Below, piece by piece: positions 14,868 to 20,267 of a DNA stretch of 21,880 bases. The DNA lies in IMG/VR virus record IMGVR_UViG_3300023181_000084, positions 1 to 21,880 of that record. The stretch is one strand, 5' to 3'. Source of the stretch: a virus. The notes under the pieces are model-generated. The model was not told where the DNA came from. It did no database searches and saw only the letters and a program-made list of their open reading frames with translations. A program made the translations under genes and the position numbers. Numbering within the stretch: the stretch's first letter is position 1; each line of letters opens with the position of its first letter.

Positions 14868-15197
14868 ATGGAATGGAGATCACTATTAGTAGAAAAGTCA
14901 ATACTTGCTGTCAACTTATTAATTCTAACATTTGTAATCGTCATTTCTATCTTACATCAACTGCTTAAGCGTAAAAATGATAAGCTCGCAAAGAGAAAGC
15001 ACGAACTTGATATGGAACTTGAGCGAATTGAGCAAGTGTACCATTTCCGAATGCGAATGATGTACGTCTTTGGTGCCAATTGGAGTATTGACAATGTCGC
15101 TGACTTCATGCCCAGCTACGAGGCAATGGTTAAGTCCGACAAGCCACTGGTAGCTTCGGAATGGGTTAACGTGGATAAATTAGTAAACTTGAATTAA
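14868..15197 (+). CDS. Single-pass membrane protein with coiled coil
   Basis: A 109-residue protein with one membrane helix at about residues 11-34 (SILAVNLLILTFVIVISIL), followed by a basic turn (KRKNDKLAKRKHE) and a charged coiled-coil segment to about 60. The positive residues after the helix predict the C-terminus inside the cell. Function unknown; exclusion of other phages or spanin-like roles can be imagined but no motif supports them. It starts 3 bases after the previous gene and ends 2 bases before the next. Confidence 0.75.
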   Translation: MEWRSLLVEKSILAVNLLILTFVIVISILHQLLKRKNDKLAKRKHELDMELERIEQVYHFRMRMMYVFGANWSIDNVADFMPSYEAMVKSDKPLVASEWVNVDKLVNLN

Positions 15198-15199
15198 AT

Positions 15200-15484
15200 A
15201 TGAATAAAGCACCGAAAAATTGGTTTATAAAAACCTTAGGATTAAAAGGGAGTTGGTCATGGGCGAAAAAGCAAATGATGAAAGGTGAAATAGTTAGGTG
15301 TAAACATTGGTCAGGAGCTCTGAGATTAAAAATAGACTCTCCAGAAAACACGCTATTACAGTCTAGCTTTTGGGGAAGTAGCTTAAAGTCTCAAGATTTA
15401 CCAGGAAGTCCACACAAGGAATGGGAAACATCGAATCATTTCATTAGTTATGAAGATTTTACAGATTATACCATTACTAACTAG
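15200..15484 (+). CDS. Small accessory protein, distantly DUF2829/Tad2-like layout
   Basis: A 94-residue protein of unknown function. Residues about 18-46 read WSWAKKQMMKGEIVRCKHWS then GALRLKIDSPEN, and the end has ISYEDFTDYTI. This resembles the layout of DUF2829 proteins (helix, G-K-x-V-x-R-x-x-W-x-G, strand, late acidic-W/Y end), a group that includes the Thoeris inhibitor Tad2. The likeness is weak and by eye. It is the last gene of its operon and its end overlaps the convergent portal gene by 8 bases. Confidence 0.65.
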   Translation: MNKAPKNWFIKTLGLKGSWSWAKKQMMKGEIVRCKHWSGALRLKIDSPENTLLQSSFWGSSLKSQDLPGSPHKEWETSNHFISYEDFTDYTITN

Positions 15485-16850
15485 CTGAAGTAGGAGGCGT
15501 TTCGCTCGTTCCTTCAAAAGACCTTTTCAATGTCGTTAGTCCGGACTCTACAAAATGTTCATTCATGTAGGCTTCGGACTTTTCGCCGTAGCGGATAGCC
15601 GAACGCATTTCGTTGTAGGTCAGCACACCTTTAGGAAGGGTATTGATGTATGTCGCTACTTCGGTCATGTTCACCGCCATTTCAGGCAGTTGTGTATAGT
15701 CTAACTCGATGATGTCAATGTCGTAACCCCTAGCTAAGAATATAGTCAATGCCTCGCCCACTACGTCGCATACAGGTGCAACCGCATCGTAAATCATTTG
15801 CTTAACGGCTGTGGACTGGTTGTTGCTGGTTGACGCTTCTTGATTATGGTATTGCAATGGCATGTGGTATGCACGGTATACATCTTCTTCACTGGCAGAC
15901 ACCAACTCCAGTAGTTTCAAATCACCGATAGGTAATCCAATGTTCTGCCACGCCAAAGCAATTGATGAAGGAAACACCCTTGACAATTCATCATTGGAAC
16001 GCCTGGCTTCAATCATCTTGTCTTTTAGTTGCTTCTTTTGGTCGCTTGTCAAGTTATCTTCTTTGTCACGAGGGGAAAGCACGCCAAATACACCTCCGTT
16101 ACGGGCTTGCTTGCTAGATTGCGTCTTTCCTTCTTTAATTGCCCTGAGCGACTCCAAATACGCACGTAAAGGGGCAACACCATACAGGTATTCCATTCGC
16201 CTGTCAATAGGTGCTGGCGTACCGGTTTTGATATGCTGAATCTCGTCAATTTCAAACTTTGATAAAGAAGTGTTTTGCAAGGTATACCCACGAATTGGGT
16301 CAAGCAAATCGTCTGGGTCAGAATTGATGGTCATATTCGGGAAACACCACAGTTCTTTAGCTTTCCTTTTGCCTACAAAGTTGGCGTGTACGTAGGTGTT
16401 TCCGTTTAGCAAATAAGACAATACGACTGTCCACATGAATTGCGAACCTGTTTGATAGGGATTAGCTGCACCACGAGTCAACATATCGCTTAAACCGGAA
16501 ACGTCCACTTCTTCAACCGCCTGCATTTTTAACAGGTACGATTGAACGGGGTCGGTCTTGAACAAATGCTTTGACTGCTGGAGCTTCTTCCGGTCTTTAA
16601 TCTTGTAGAACACAAAAGGGCAGTTCAACACCTTCTTACAAATTGCATCGGTCACTTCGTAAACAGCACCGATGGTTTTGAATGTTTGGTAATAGTCACC
16701 AGCATCAGGATTAATCGTAGGCAACGAATCGTTAAGGCTCACATTCAAGGAAGTGATTGCACTGGCAAAGGTAGTAGACTGCTTCTCTGCAATGACTTGG
16801 TTTACACGCTTGCTGATTGCACCGTTAAAGATTGACCCGATTATATCCAT
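15477..16850 (-). CDS. Portal protein
   Basis: A 457-residue HK97-type portal protein. Seen in order: an N-terminal helix (MDIIGSIFNGAISKRVNQVI), YEVTDAICKKVLNCPFVFYK, the region GSQFMWTVVLSYLLNGNTYV typical of portals, EIQHIKTG, YLYGVAPLRAYLESLRAI, and near the C-terminus the helical wing EEDVYRAYHMPLQYHNQEAS followed by VVGEALTIFLARGYDI. It forms the ring through which DNA enters and leaves the head. It has its own promoter with the ATG only 4 bases from the -7 element. Accessory DNA separates it from both terminase and protease genes. Confidence 0.92.
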   Translation of the reverse strand: MDIIGSIFNGAISKRVNQVIAEKQSTTFASAITSLNVSLNDSLPTINPDAGDYYQTFKTIGAVYEVTDAICKKVLNCPFVFYKIKDRKKLQQSKHLFKTDPVQSYLLKMQAVEEVDVSGLSDMLTRGAANPYQTGSQFMWTVVLSYLLNGNTYVHANFVGKRKAKELWCFPNMTINSDPDDLLDPIRGYTLQNTSLSKFEIDEIQHIKTGTPAPIDRRMEYLYGVAPLRAYLESLRAIKEGKTQSSKQARNGGVFGVLSPRDKEDNLTSDQKKQLKDKMIEARRSNDELSRVFPSSIALAWQNIGLPIGDLKLLELVSASEEDVYRAYHMPLQYHNQEASTSNNQSTAVKQMIYDAVAPVCDVVGEALTIFLARGYDIDIIELDYTQLPEMAVNMTEVATYINTLPKGVLTYNEMRSAIRYGEKSEAYMNEHFVESGLTTLKRSFEGTSETPPTSAS

Positions 16851-16854
16851 ATTT

Positions 16855-16862
16855 CAAAGGTA
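16855..16862 (-). promoter_or_regulatory. -7 element of the portal promoter
   Basis: The complement of CAAAGGTA gives TACCTTTG, an exact TAnnTTTG match, with the portal ATG 4 bases downstream. No TTTG lies at 19-20 bases; that region is occupied by a perfect inverted repeat (16863-16897). Confidence 0.65.
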
Positions 16863-16897
16863 AAGATTTTGTTACACAAAGTATAAAACAAAATCTT
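16863..16897. repeat. 11-bp inverted repeat upstream of portal promoter
   Basis: AAGATTTTGTT (16863-16873) and AACAAAATCTT (16887-16897) are perfect reverse complements separated by 13 bases. The repeat touches the -7 element and covers the -33 region, the place expected for an operator or activator site. Confidence 0.6.
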
Positions 16898-16922
16898 GTC
16901 TCAAAAAACAATAGATATTATC

Positions 16923-16930
16923 TATATTTG
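16923..16930 (+). promoter_or_regulatory. Plus-strand -7 element of a candidate small RNA
   Basis: TATATTTG, an exact TAnnTTTG match. A TTG lies at 16896-16898, 24 bases upstream, somewhat far. It is followed by a structured segment and a terminator-like hairpin with no open frame. Confidence 0.45.
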
Positions 16931-16960
16931 TAAAGCTAAGTCATCGAAAATATCGATACT

Positions 16961-16995
16961 ACACCTCTGCAATCCCGTTGTAGAGGTGTTTTTAT
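16961..16995 (+). terminator. Intrinsic terminator-like hairpin
   Basis: ACACCTCTGCAA pairs with TTGTAGAGGTGT (one G-T wobble) around the loop TCCCG, followed by TTTTTATAT. It would end a plus-strand transcript of about 55-60 bases starting near 16936. The second promoter's -33 TTG lies inside its 3' arm. Confidence 0.6.
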
Positions 16996-17008
16996 ATACT
17001 TATATTTG
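16978..17008 (+). promoter_or_regulatory. Second plus-strand promoter overlapping the hairpin
   Basis: TTG at 16978-16980, 20 bases, then TATATTTG at 17001-17008: a full consensus match. It points into gene-free DNA, so any product would be an RNA starting near 17015. Confidence 0.55.
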
Positions 17009-17306
17009 TATTATCTGATGTATGGGAGCTTGTTCAGATAAGATGACTTAGCAGAAATCTACACAAAAACAACAGTCGACAAAAACTTTCCGCTTAAAAG
17101 AGGTAGCAATGACTTCACGGTGTCAACTATCGAACTGCAAGTTTATAACTAGCGGACTTGCCTATGCACTATGATTACGGGTTTAATCAAAAAGGGATAT
17201 AGGGTTATTTTGGGGCATGGATACTGAATGCTATTTATATTAAAGTATCAAATCTTTACAAGGGCTTTACTACTCTTGCAGGGATATAGACCGTGTTGTG
17301 TCAAAT

Positions 17307-17340
17307 AAAAAAAGCCCTAACATTTCTGCCAGGACTCTTT
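17307..17340 (-). terminator. Intrinsic terminator after the 17369 gene
   Basis: On the minus strand AAAGAGTCCT pairs with AGGGCTTTTT (two G-T wobbles) around a 12-base loop and runs into a T tract. It lies 29 bases after the stop of the DUF551 gene and ends the minus-strand accessory operon. Confidence 0.8.
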
Positions 17341-17368
17341 AGACATAACGCATCCAATCGGCAGGAGT

Positions 17369-18175
17369 TTATTTGTCATCCAATTTTTTACTAATCAATT
17401 CCAGTCTGTTTGCTAATGCAATGTCGGCAAAGTTCCCTTTGTCTAGTGCTTTAATAGCAAAATATAATCCCTGCTTAAGGTCTTCGGTTTCGCTGGCATT
17501 AAAGATTGAGTTTGCACCTGAACCGGTTAATTTTTCACTAATTTTTGCCACCATTTCAGTTAAAGCATCGTAAACGGTCCATCCATCAGAATCCGTCCAC
17601 TGCTGGTGTATTTCATCAACAATGTTTTTAATCTCTTCATCACTTATCAACTTAACCGTACTGGCAGGGGAAGACTTGAATTGTGAAGCGTATAATTCTG
17701 CTGCCTGATCTTGGCGTTTTCCAACTATAATAATACCTTCTTTTGATGTCATTCCTGAAATACAATCGTCCCAAGAATTGTACATGTAAGCTTTAGCGAT
17801 GTCGTCTTTACACTCCTGTAATGTCTTCACTTCCTTACCGGCACTTGAAAGGGTTGGTTTTTCAGAACTCAAACTTTCCATGTACAGAATGTATTTCCAG
17901 TCTGTTACAGTATTAATTTTCTCTAATCCGTCATTAAAAAAGAAACATCCGTGTTTATATGTAGCTACCGCATAACCATTGTAATGACGCACAAGAACAG
18001 TACTTCTATTTTCTGGTAAACCATTTTCAACCTTAGTCCATTTATCAGCCTCAACAAGCACCCCTTTATCTATGAGGGATTGAGCGAATTGAACCATAAA
18101 TACTGGTAAGAATTCTGTGTTGTACTTGTTAGCCTCGCAAAACTCCTTTGCTGCTGTTTTTAATTGTTCTTTCAT
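17369..18175 (-). CDS. DUF551-containing accessory protein with repeated module
   Basis: A 268-residue protein in three parts. An N-terminal helix (1-40) comes first. Residues about 46-99 are DUF551-like: KWTKVENGLPENRSTVLV, then AVATYKHGCFFF and VTDWKYI, a domain of unknown function common in phages. Residues about 106-185 share two close matches (LSSAGKE; QAAELYASQFKSSPASTVKL) with the plus-strand protein at 5159-5638. The C-terminus (190-268) is helical. No catalytic motif, signal or membrane segment is visible. It begins 1 base after the stop of the 61-residue gene and is followed by an intrinsic terminator, so it is last in its operon. Confidence 0.82.
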   Translation of the reverse strand: MKEQLKTAAKEFCEANKYNTEFLPVFMVQFAQSLIDKGVLVEADKWTKVENGLPENRSTVLVRHYNGYAVATYKHGCFFFNDGLEKINTVTDWKYILYMESLSSEKPTLSSAGKEVKTLQECKDDIAKAYMYNSWDDCISGMTSKEGIIIVGKRQDQAAELYASQFKSSPASTVKLISDEEIKNIVDEIHQQWTDSDGWTVYDALTEMVAKISEKLTGSGANSIFNASETEDLKQGLYFAIKALDKGNFADIALANRLELISKKLDDK

Positions 18176-18176
18176 G

Positions 18177-18362
18177 CTATTTAATTTTTGTCCAGCTATC
18201 AGCTATGTAAACTTCATTTATTAAATCTCCGGTACTTGCTACAGATTGACTGATGAAGTTTTCCCCGATATCAGGATCATCCGTCCAGACTCCTTTTCCG
18301 ATATAATTACCTTCTCTCCATAGATGGTATTCACTGCCGAATTCTAATTCTTGTTCTTCCAT
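18177..18362 (-). CDS. Small acidic protein of unknown function
   Basis: A 61-residue protein, MEEQELEFGSEYHLWREGNY and onward to a Trp-containing end (IADSWTKIK). It is acidic and rich in aromatic residues; no family is recognised. It overlaps the upstream frame by 32 bases and is followed 1 base later by the DUF551 gene, which supports it as part of the operon. Confidence 0.62.
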   Translation of the reverse strand: MEEQELEFGSEYHLWREGNYIGKGVWTDDPDIGENFISQSVASTGDLINEVYIADSWTKIK

Positions 18363-18504
18363 TATTTCCGTTTTTGAAGTTCTTGTTTAATTTTTTGATT
18401 GTTCTTGCTTGCTTCATCAGTTCCCAAAGGATAAGCCTAATCTTGGTTCGTGAGCCTTTCAGCTCTAAAATTTCATCGTTGATGTAGTCGGACGGGTTTT
18501 TCAT
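18331..18504 (-). CDS. Small basic helical protein of unknown function
   Basis: Starting at ATG 18502-18504, which overlaps the stop of the endonuclease gene as ATGA, the product is 57 residues (MKNPSDYINDEILELKGSRT). A longer start at 18534 lies inside the endonuclease gene and is less likely. The C-terminus is strongly basic (KNGNNGRTRIRIRQ) and overlaps the next gene, so part of that bias may come from the shared bases. No family is recognised. Confidence 0.55.
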   Translation of the reverse strand: MKNPSDYINDEILELKGSRTKIRLILWELMKQARTIKKLNKNFKNGNNGRTRIRIRQ

Positions 18505-19121
18505 TTGCTTATGATTTTTTTGTGAATTAAACATCCGCAGTCTTTTCTTTTTCCTGATTTAACTATAGCCGAACTATATTCTTTTATCCTCCCACAATCG
18601 CACTTGAAAAACCAATAAGAAGGTTTTAAAGACCTGTTCACAGCCGTAAGGTTATTATATTTGGTGTTAGATAAATCTATTCTTTTTCTATAATTGGCTA
18701 ATAGCAGTTTATGCTTTTTTTCTGCTGTCATAGGATTTTTTGCATGATAGTCTATCATTTTCAGTATAGTTTCAGGATTATGCTTTTTCCCTAATTGAGA
18801 ATTTCTCATTTTAATTTTACTCTGATCCGACATTTTTCTCTTCTTCGTGTCAGTTTGAGTTAACAAACAATTAAGACCATTATCTCCACATACGTCATAA
18901 AACTCTTGCCAATATCTTTCTCGGTCATTCATTATACTTATGTCACACTCTTCTATTACCATAAATGAATGTGAATCTGCGCCATGAGTATTGAAAGAGT
19001 CAATAACTCTTGTCTGAGACTTGCAATTATTGGTGTAATCCCTAATTCTTCTTTTTAAGTTAACACTCTGCCCAACATAGACCTTTCCGGTAGGGGACGT
19101 GATCTTATATATTCCTGTCAT
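18501..19121 (-). CDS. GIY-YIG homing-type endonuclease
   Basis: A 206-residue protein. The nuclease domain covers about 1-90: GIY at 3-5, YVG at 15-17, Arg24/Arg25, and Glu69 in NDRERYWQEFY. Residues 97-122 (KMSDQSKIKMRNSQLGKKHN) form a NUMOD3-like DNA-binding motif. The C-terminus holds a zinc-binding set Cys174, Cys176, Cys195, Cys197 (CDCGRIKEYSSAIV, DCGC), typical of phage free-standing homing enzymes. All expected key residues are present, so it is probably active. It lies between terminase and portal genes and may have brought in the downstream small genes. A hairpin with T tract ends 7 bases before the ATG. Confidence 0.92.
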   Translation of the reverse strand: MTGIYKITSPTGKVYVGQSVNLKRRIRDYTNNCKSQTRVIDSFNTHGADSHSFMVIEECDISIMNDRERYWQEFYDVCGDNGLNCLLTQTDTKKRKMSDQSKIKMRNSQLGKKHNPETILKMIDYHAKNPMTAEKKHKLLLANYRKRIDLSNTKYNNLTAVNRSLKPSYWFFKCDCGRIKEYSSAIVKSGKRKDCGCLIHKKIISK

Positions 19122-19126
19122 AAACT

Positions 19127-19173
19127 AAAAAACCTATAACCGTTCGAGATTGCAGACTCTACTAGGTTATAGG
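19127..19173 (-). terminator. Terminator-like hairpin directly before the endonuclease
   Basis: On the minus strand CCTATAACC (complement of 19165-19173) pairs perfectly with GGTTATAGG (complement of 19133-19141) and is followed by six T. The loop is 23 bases with an inner GAG/CTC possibility. It would stop transcripts coming from the DUF2693 gene and so limit expression of the endonuclease, whose ATG is only 5-6 bases away. Confidence 0.65.
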
Positions 19174-19238
19174 AATTTATTAAATATTTTAAAATACCGC
19201 TGCAATTCGGCACTACTAATTTAATAAAATTAATTGGA

Positions 19239-19529
19239 TTACAAAAATAAACCAGCTACCCTGGCACTTCTATATGCACACTTTTCAACATCCCAAAAAA
19301 CGAACACAGAATAGTTAGGCGCTTTAGTTCCGGTAGACGCCGGTACATCATTAAGCGTGCCGATTGCTTTACGGATTGTACCATCAACCTTAGTGAATGC
19401 AAAGTGAACAACGCCACGTTTCATTTGCATGCGAAGTTTAATCGTTTTCCAAGCCATTTTCAAGGCTTCTGCAAAGGTTGGGTAGTTTGCTTTAATCGAA
19501 TGTGCGATGTGGAATAATGTGCTTTTCAT
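19239..19529 (-). CDS. SH3-like fold protein (DUF2693 family)
   Basis: A 96-residue protein. An N-terminal helical segment (HIAHSIKANYPTFAEALKMA) is followed by the family core GVVHFAFTKVDGTIRKAIGT and a later YSVFVFWDVEKCAYRSAR strand pair. The FTKxDGTxRxAxGT segment is typical of DUF2693, a small SH3-barrel-like family frequent in Bacteroidota phages and conjugative elements; its function is unknown. A -7 like TATCTTTA lies 30 bases upstream of the ATG, with an A-rich leader between. Confidence 0.82.
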   Translation of the reverse strand: MKSTLFHIAHSIKANYPTFAEALKMAWKTIKLRMQMKRGVVHFAFTKVDGTIRKAIGTLNDVPASTGTKAPNYSVFVFWDVEKCAYRSARVAGLFL

Positions 19530-19559
19530 AGTTTTAAGTTTTGTTTGTTTCTGATGATG

Positions 19560-19567
19560 TAAAGATA
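19560..19567 (-). promoter_or_regulatory. -7 element of the DUF2693 gene
   Basis: The complement gives TATCTTTA, the same variant as at 5053 and 7520. The leader is about 23-25 bases and A-rich. No TTG is found at the usual -33 distance. Confidence 0.45.
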
Positions 19568-19597
19568 CAAACTTTACCCGGATAAAATAATATTATT

Positions 19598-19858
19598 TCA
19601 ACTATTTTTATTTGTATCGGTTTTGTTGCAAATAAAAACCCCGCTGTTGTGGGGAAAATTCAATTCAGAATCAACATAACCAGGGTTACCGCCCGGACCG
19701 TCATTAGGATTAACCGTAGCGGTCGTGTGATCGTGAGCCTGTGCATCTTTAACCTTTTCAATTTTAGAACCAGCTTCAGCATTCAGATTGCTGTCTTTTT
19801 TACAACCTACACCTAGTGTAATAGTAAGAGCCAATAAGGCGATAATTAAACGTTTCAT
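19598..19858 (-). CDS. Phage-encoded lipoprotein
   Basis: An 86-residue protein with a clear lipoprotein signal: MKRLIIALLALTITLGVGCK, cleavage expected before Cys19. The mature part is hydrophilic with a His-Thr stretch (AHDHTTATVNPNDGPGGNPG). It should be anchored in the inner or outer membrane facing the periplasm or surface. Small phage lipoproteins in other phages (for example T5 Llp) block receptors and exclude other phages; a similar role here is only a guess. It is a lone gene between terminase and the DUF2693 gene, with a GC-rich inverted repeat right at its start codon. Confidence 0.82.
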   Translation of the reverse strand: MKRLIIALLALTITLGVGCKKDSNLNAEAGSKIEKVKDAQAHDHTTATVNPNDGPGGNPGYVDSELNFPHNSGVFICNKTDTNKNS

Positions 19859-19897
19859 ACCGCCTAAACCCCGCTTTGTTAAGGCGAGGCGGGCGGT
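19859..19897 (-). promoter_or_regulatory. GC-rich inverted repeat at the lipoprotein start
   Basis: ACCGCC (19859-19864) and GGCGGT (19892-19897) are reverse complements flanking a GC-rich core (CCCCGC ... GCGAGGCG). In the mRNA the 3' arm ends at the base before the ATG, so a folded form would cover the ribosome landing site. Confidence 0.4.
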
Positions 19898-19934
19898 TGC
19901 AATCGTAGCTGGTATTTCAATTCAGCTTTTTTTA

Positions 19935-20138
19935 TTAGTTGAAGTCTTCTAATTTCATGGAATGCCTAGTATTTAATCCGCTAGTACCCATAGACTGAAA
20001 ACATTCCCACAGGACACCATTAACGTTATAATATGAATGACCATTTTTGAAGCCTAAAAAACAATTATTATTGCTTAATATAAAGTCTCTAGCTTGTTCT
20101 GTTTCTATAGGATGTGAGTATTGATTCATAATCTTCAT
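19935..20138 (-). CDS. Small accessory protein of unknown function
   Basis: From ATG 20136-20138 the product is 67 residues (MKIMNQYSHPIETEQARDFI), with a middle CFLGFKNGHSYYNVNGVLWE. A longer reading from a TTG at 20190-20192 would start inside the -33 box of a good promoter, so I prefer the internal ATG; a second ATG three codons later is also possible. No family is recognised. It is the first accessory gene after the terminase large subunit and has its own promoter. Confidence 0.65.
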   Translation of the reverse strand: MKIMNQYSHPIETEQARDFILSNNNCFLGFKNGHSYYNVNGVLWECFQSMGTSGLNTRHSMKLEDFN

Positions 20139-20162
20139 ACCGTCTGTTTGTTTCGGTATTTC

Positions 20163-20192
20163 AAAGGTGTGAATATTATCCGGATAAAACAA
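20163..20192 (-). promoter_or_regulatory. Candidate promoter of the 20138 gene
   Basis: On the minus strand TTG (complement of 20190-20192), 20 bases, then CACCTTTG (complement of about 20162-20169), one base from TAnnTTTG. A leader of about 20 bases precedes the ATG at 20138. Confidence 0.5.
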
Positions 20193-20238
20193 GGGAAAAG
20201 AAAAGTATTTTTGAATGTATATTAATTTGTTACAAAGT

Positions 20239-20267
20239 AGCTGCCCTGAATATTACGGAGGTCAGCT
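20239..20267 (-). terminator. Weak hairpin after terminase large subunit
   Basis: On the minus strand AGCTGACCT pairs with AGGGCAGCT (one mismatch) directly after the terminase stop codon. No T tract follows, so it may be a weak terminator or a 3'-end stabiliser. Confidence 0.3.

Larger units (their letters stand above)
16935..17052 (+). ncRNA. Candidate structured small RNA
   Basis: Perfect inverted repeats nest within 118 bases: an outer stem GCTAAGTCATC (16935-16945) with GATGACTTAGC (17042-17052), an inner hairpin ACACCTCT/AGAGGTGT (16961-16968, 16982-16989), and a second inner hairpin TTATCTGA/TCAGATAA (17011-17018, 17034-17041) directly adjoining the outer stem. Together they form a three-way junction drawing. 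No open reading frame fits. I do not recognise a known RNA family. The stems are seen; transcription and function are inferred. Confidence 0.4.
16851..17368. other. Gene-free region with structured elements
   Basis: This 518-base stretch holds no credible protein gene. It contains the portal promoter, two plus-strand TATATTTG elements, a terminator-like hairpin, nested inverted repeats between 16935 and 17052, a further repeat GCAAGT/ACTTGC with CCGCT/AGCGG nearby (about 17090-17161), and the terminator of the minus-strand 17369 gene at its right end. Bases about 17165-17300 show nothing I can name. Confidence 0.7.

Noticed and set aside
19141-19215. Short inverted match ATTGCAG / CTGCAAT near the endonuclease start
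   Set aside because: Seven bases in an AT-rich region is too short to claim mobile-element ends.
19898-19932. Plus-strand terminator AGCTG ... CAGCT followed by T7
   Set aside because: The stem is only five base pairs and no plus-strand gene ends nearby.
20139-20192. Longer 85-residue reading of the 20138 gene from a TTG
   Set aside because: The TTG is part of a likely -33 box and the extension overlaps the -7 element, so an internal ATG is a better start.
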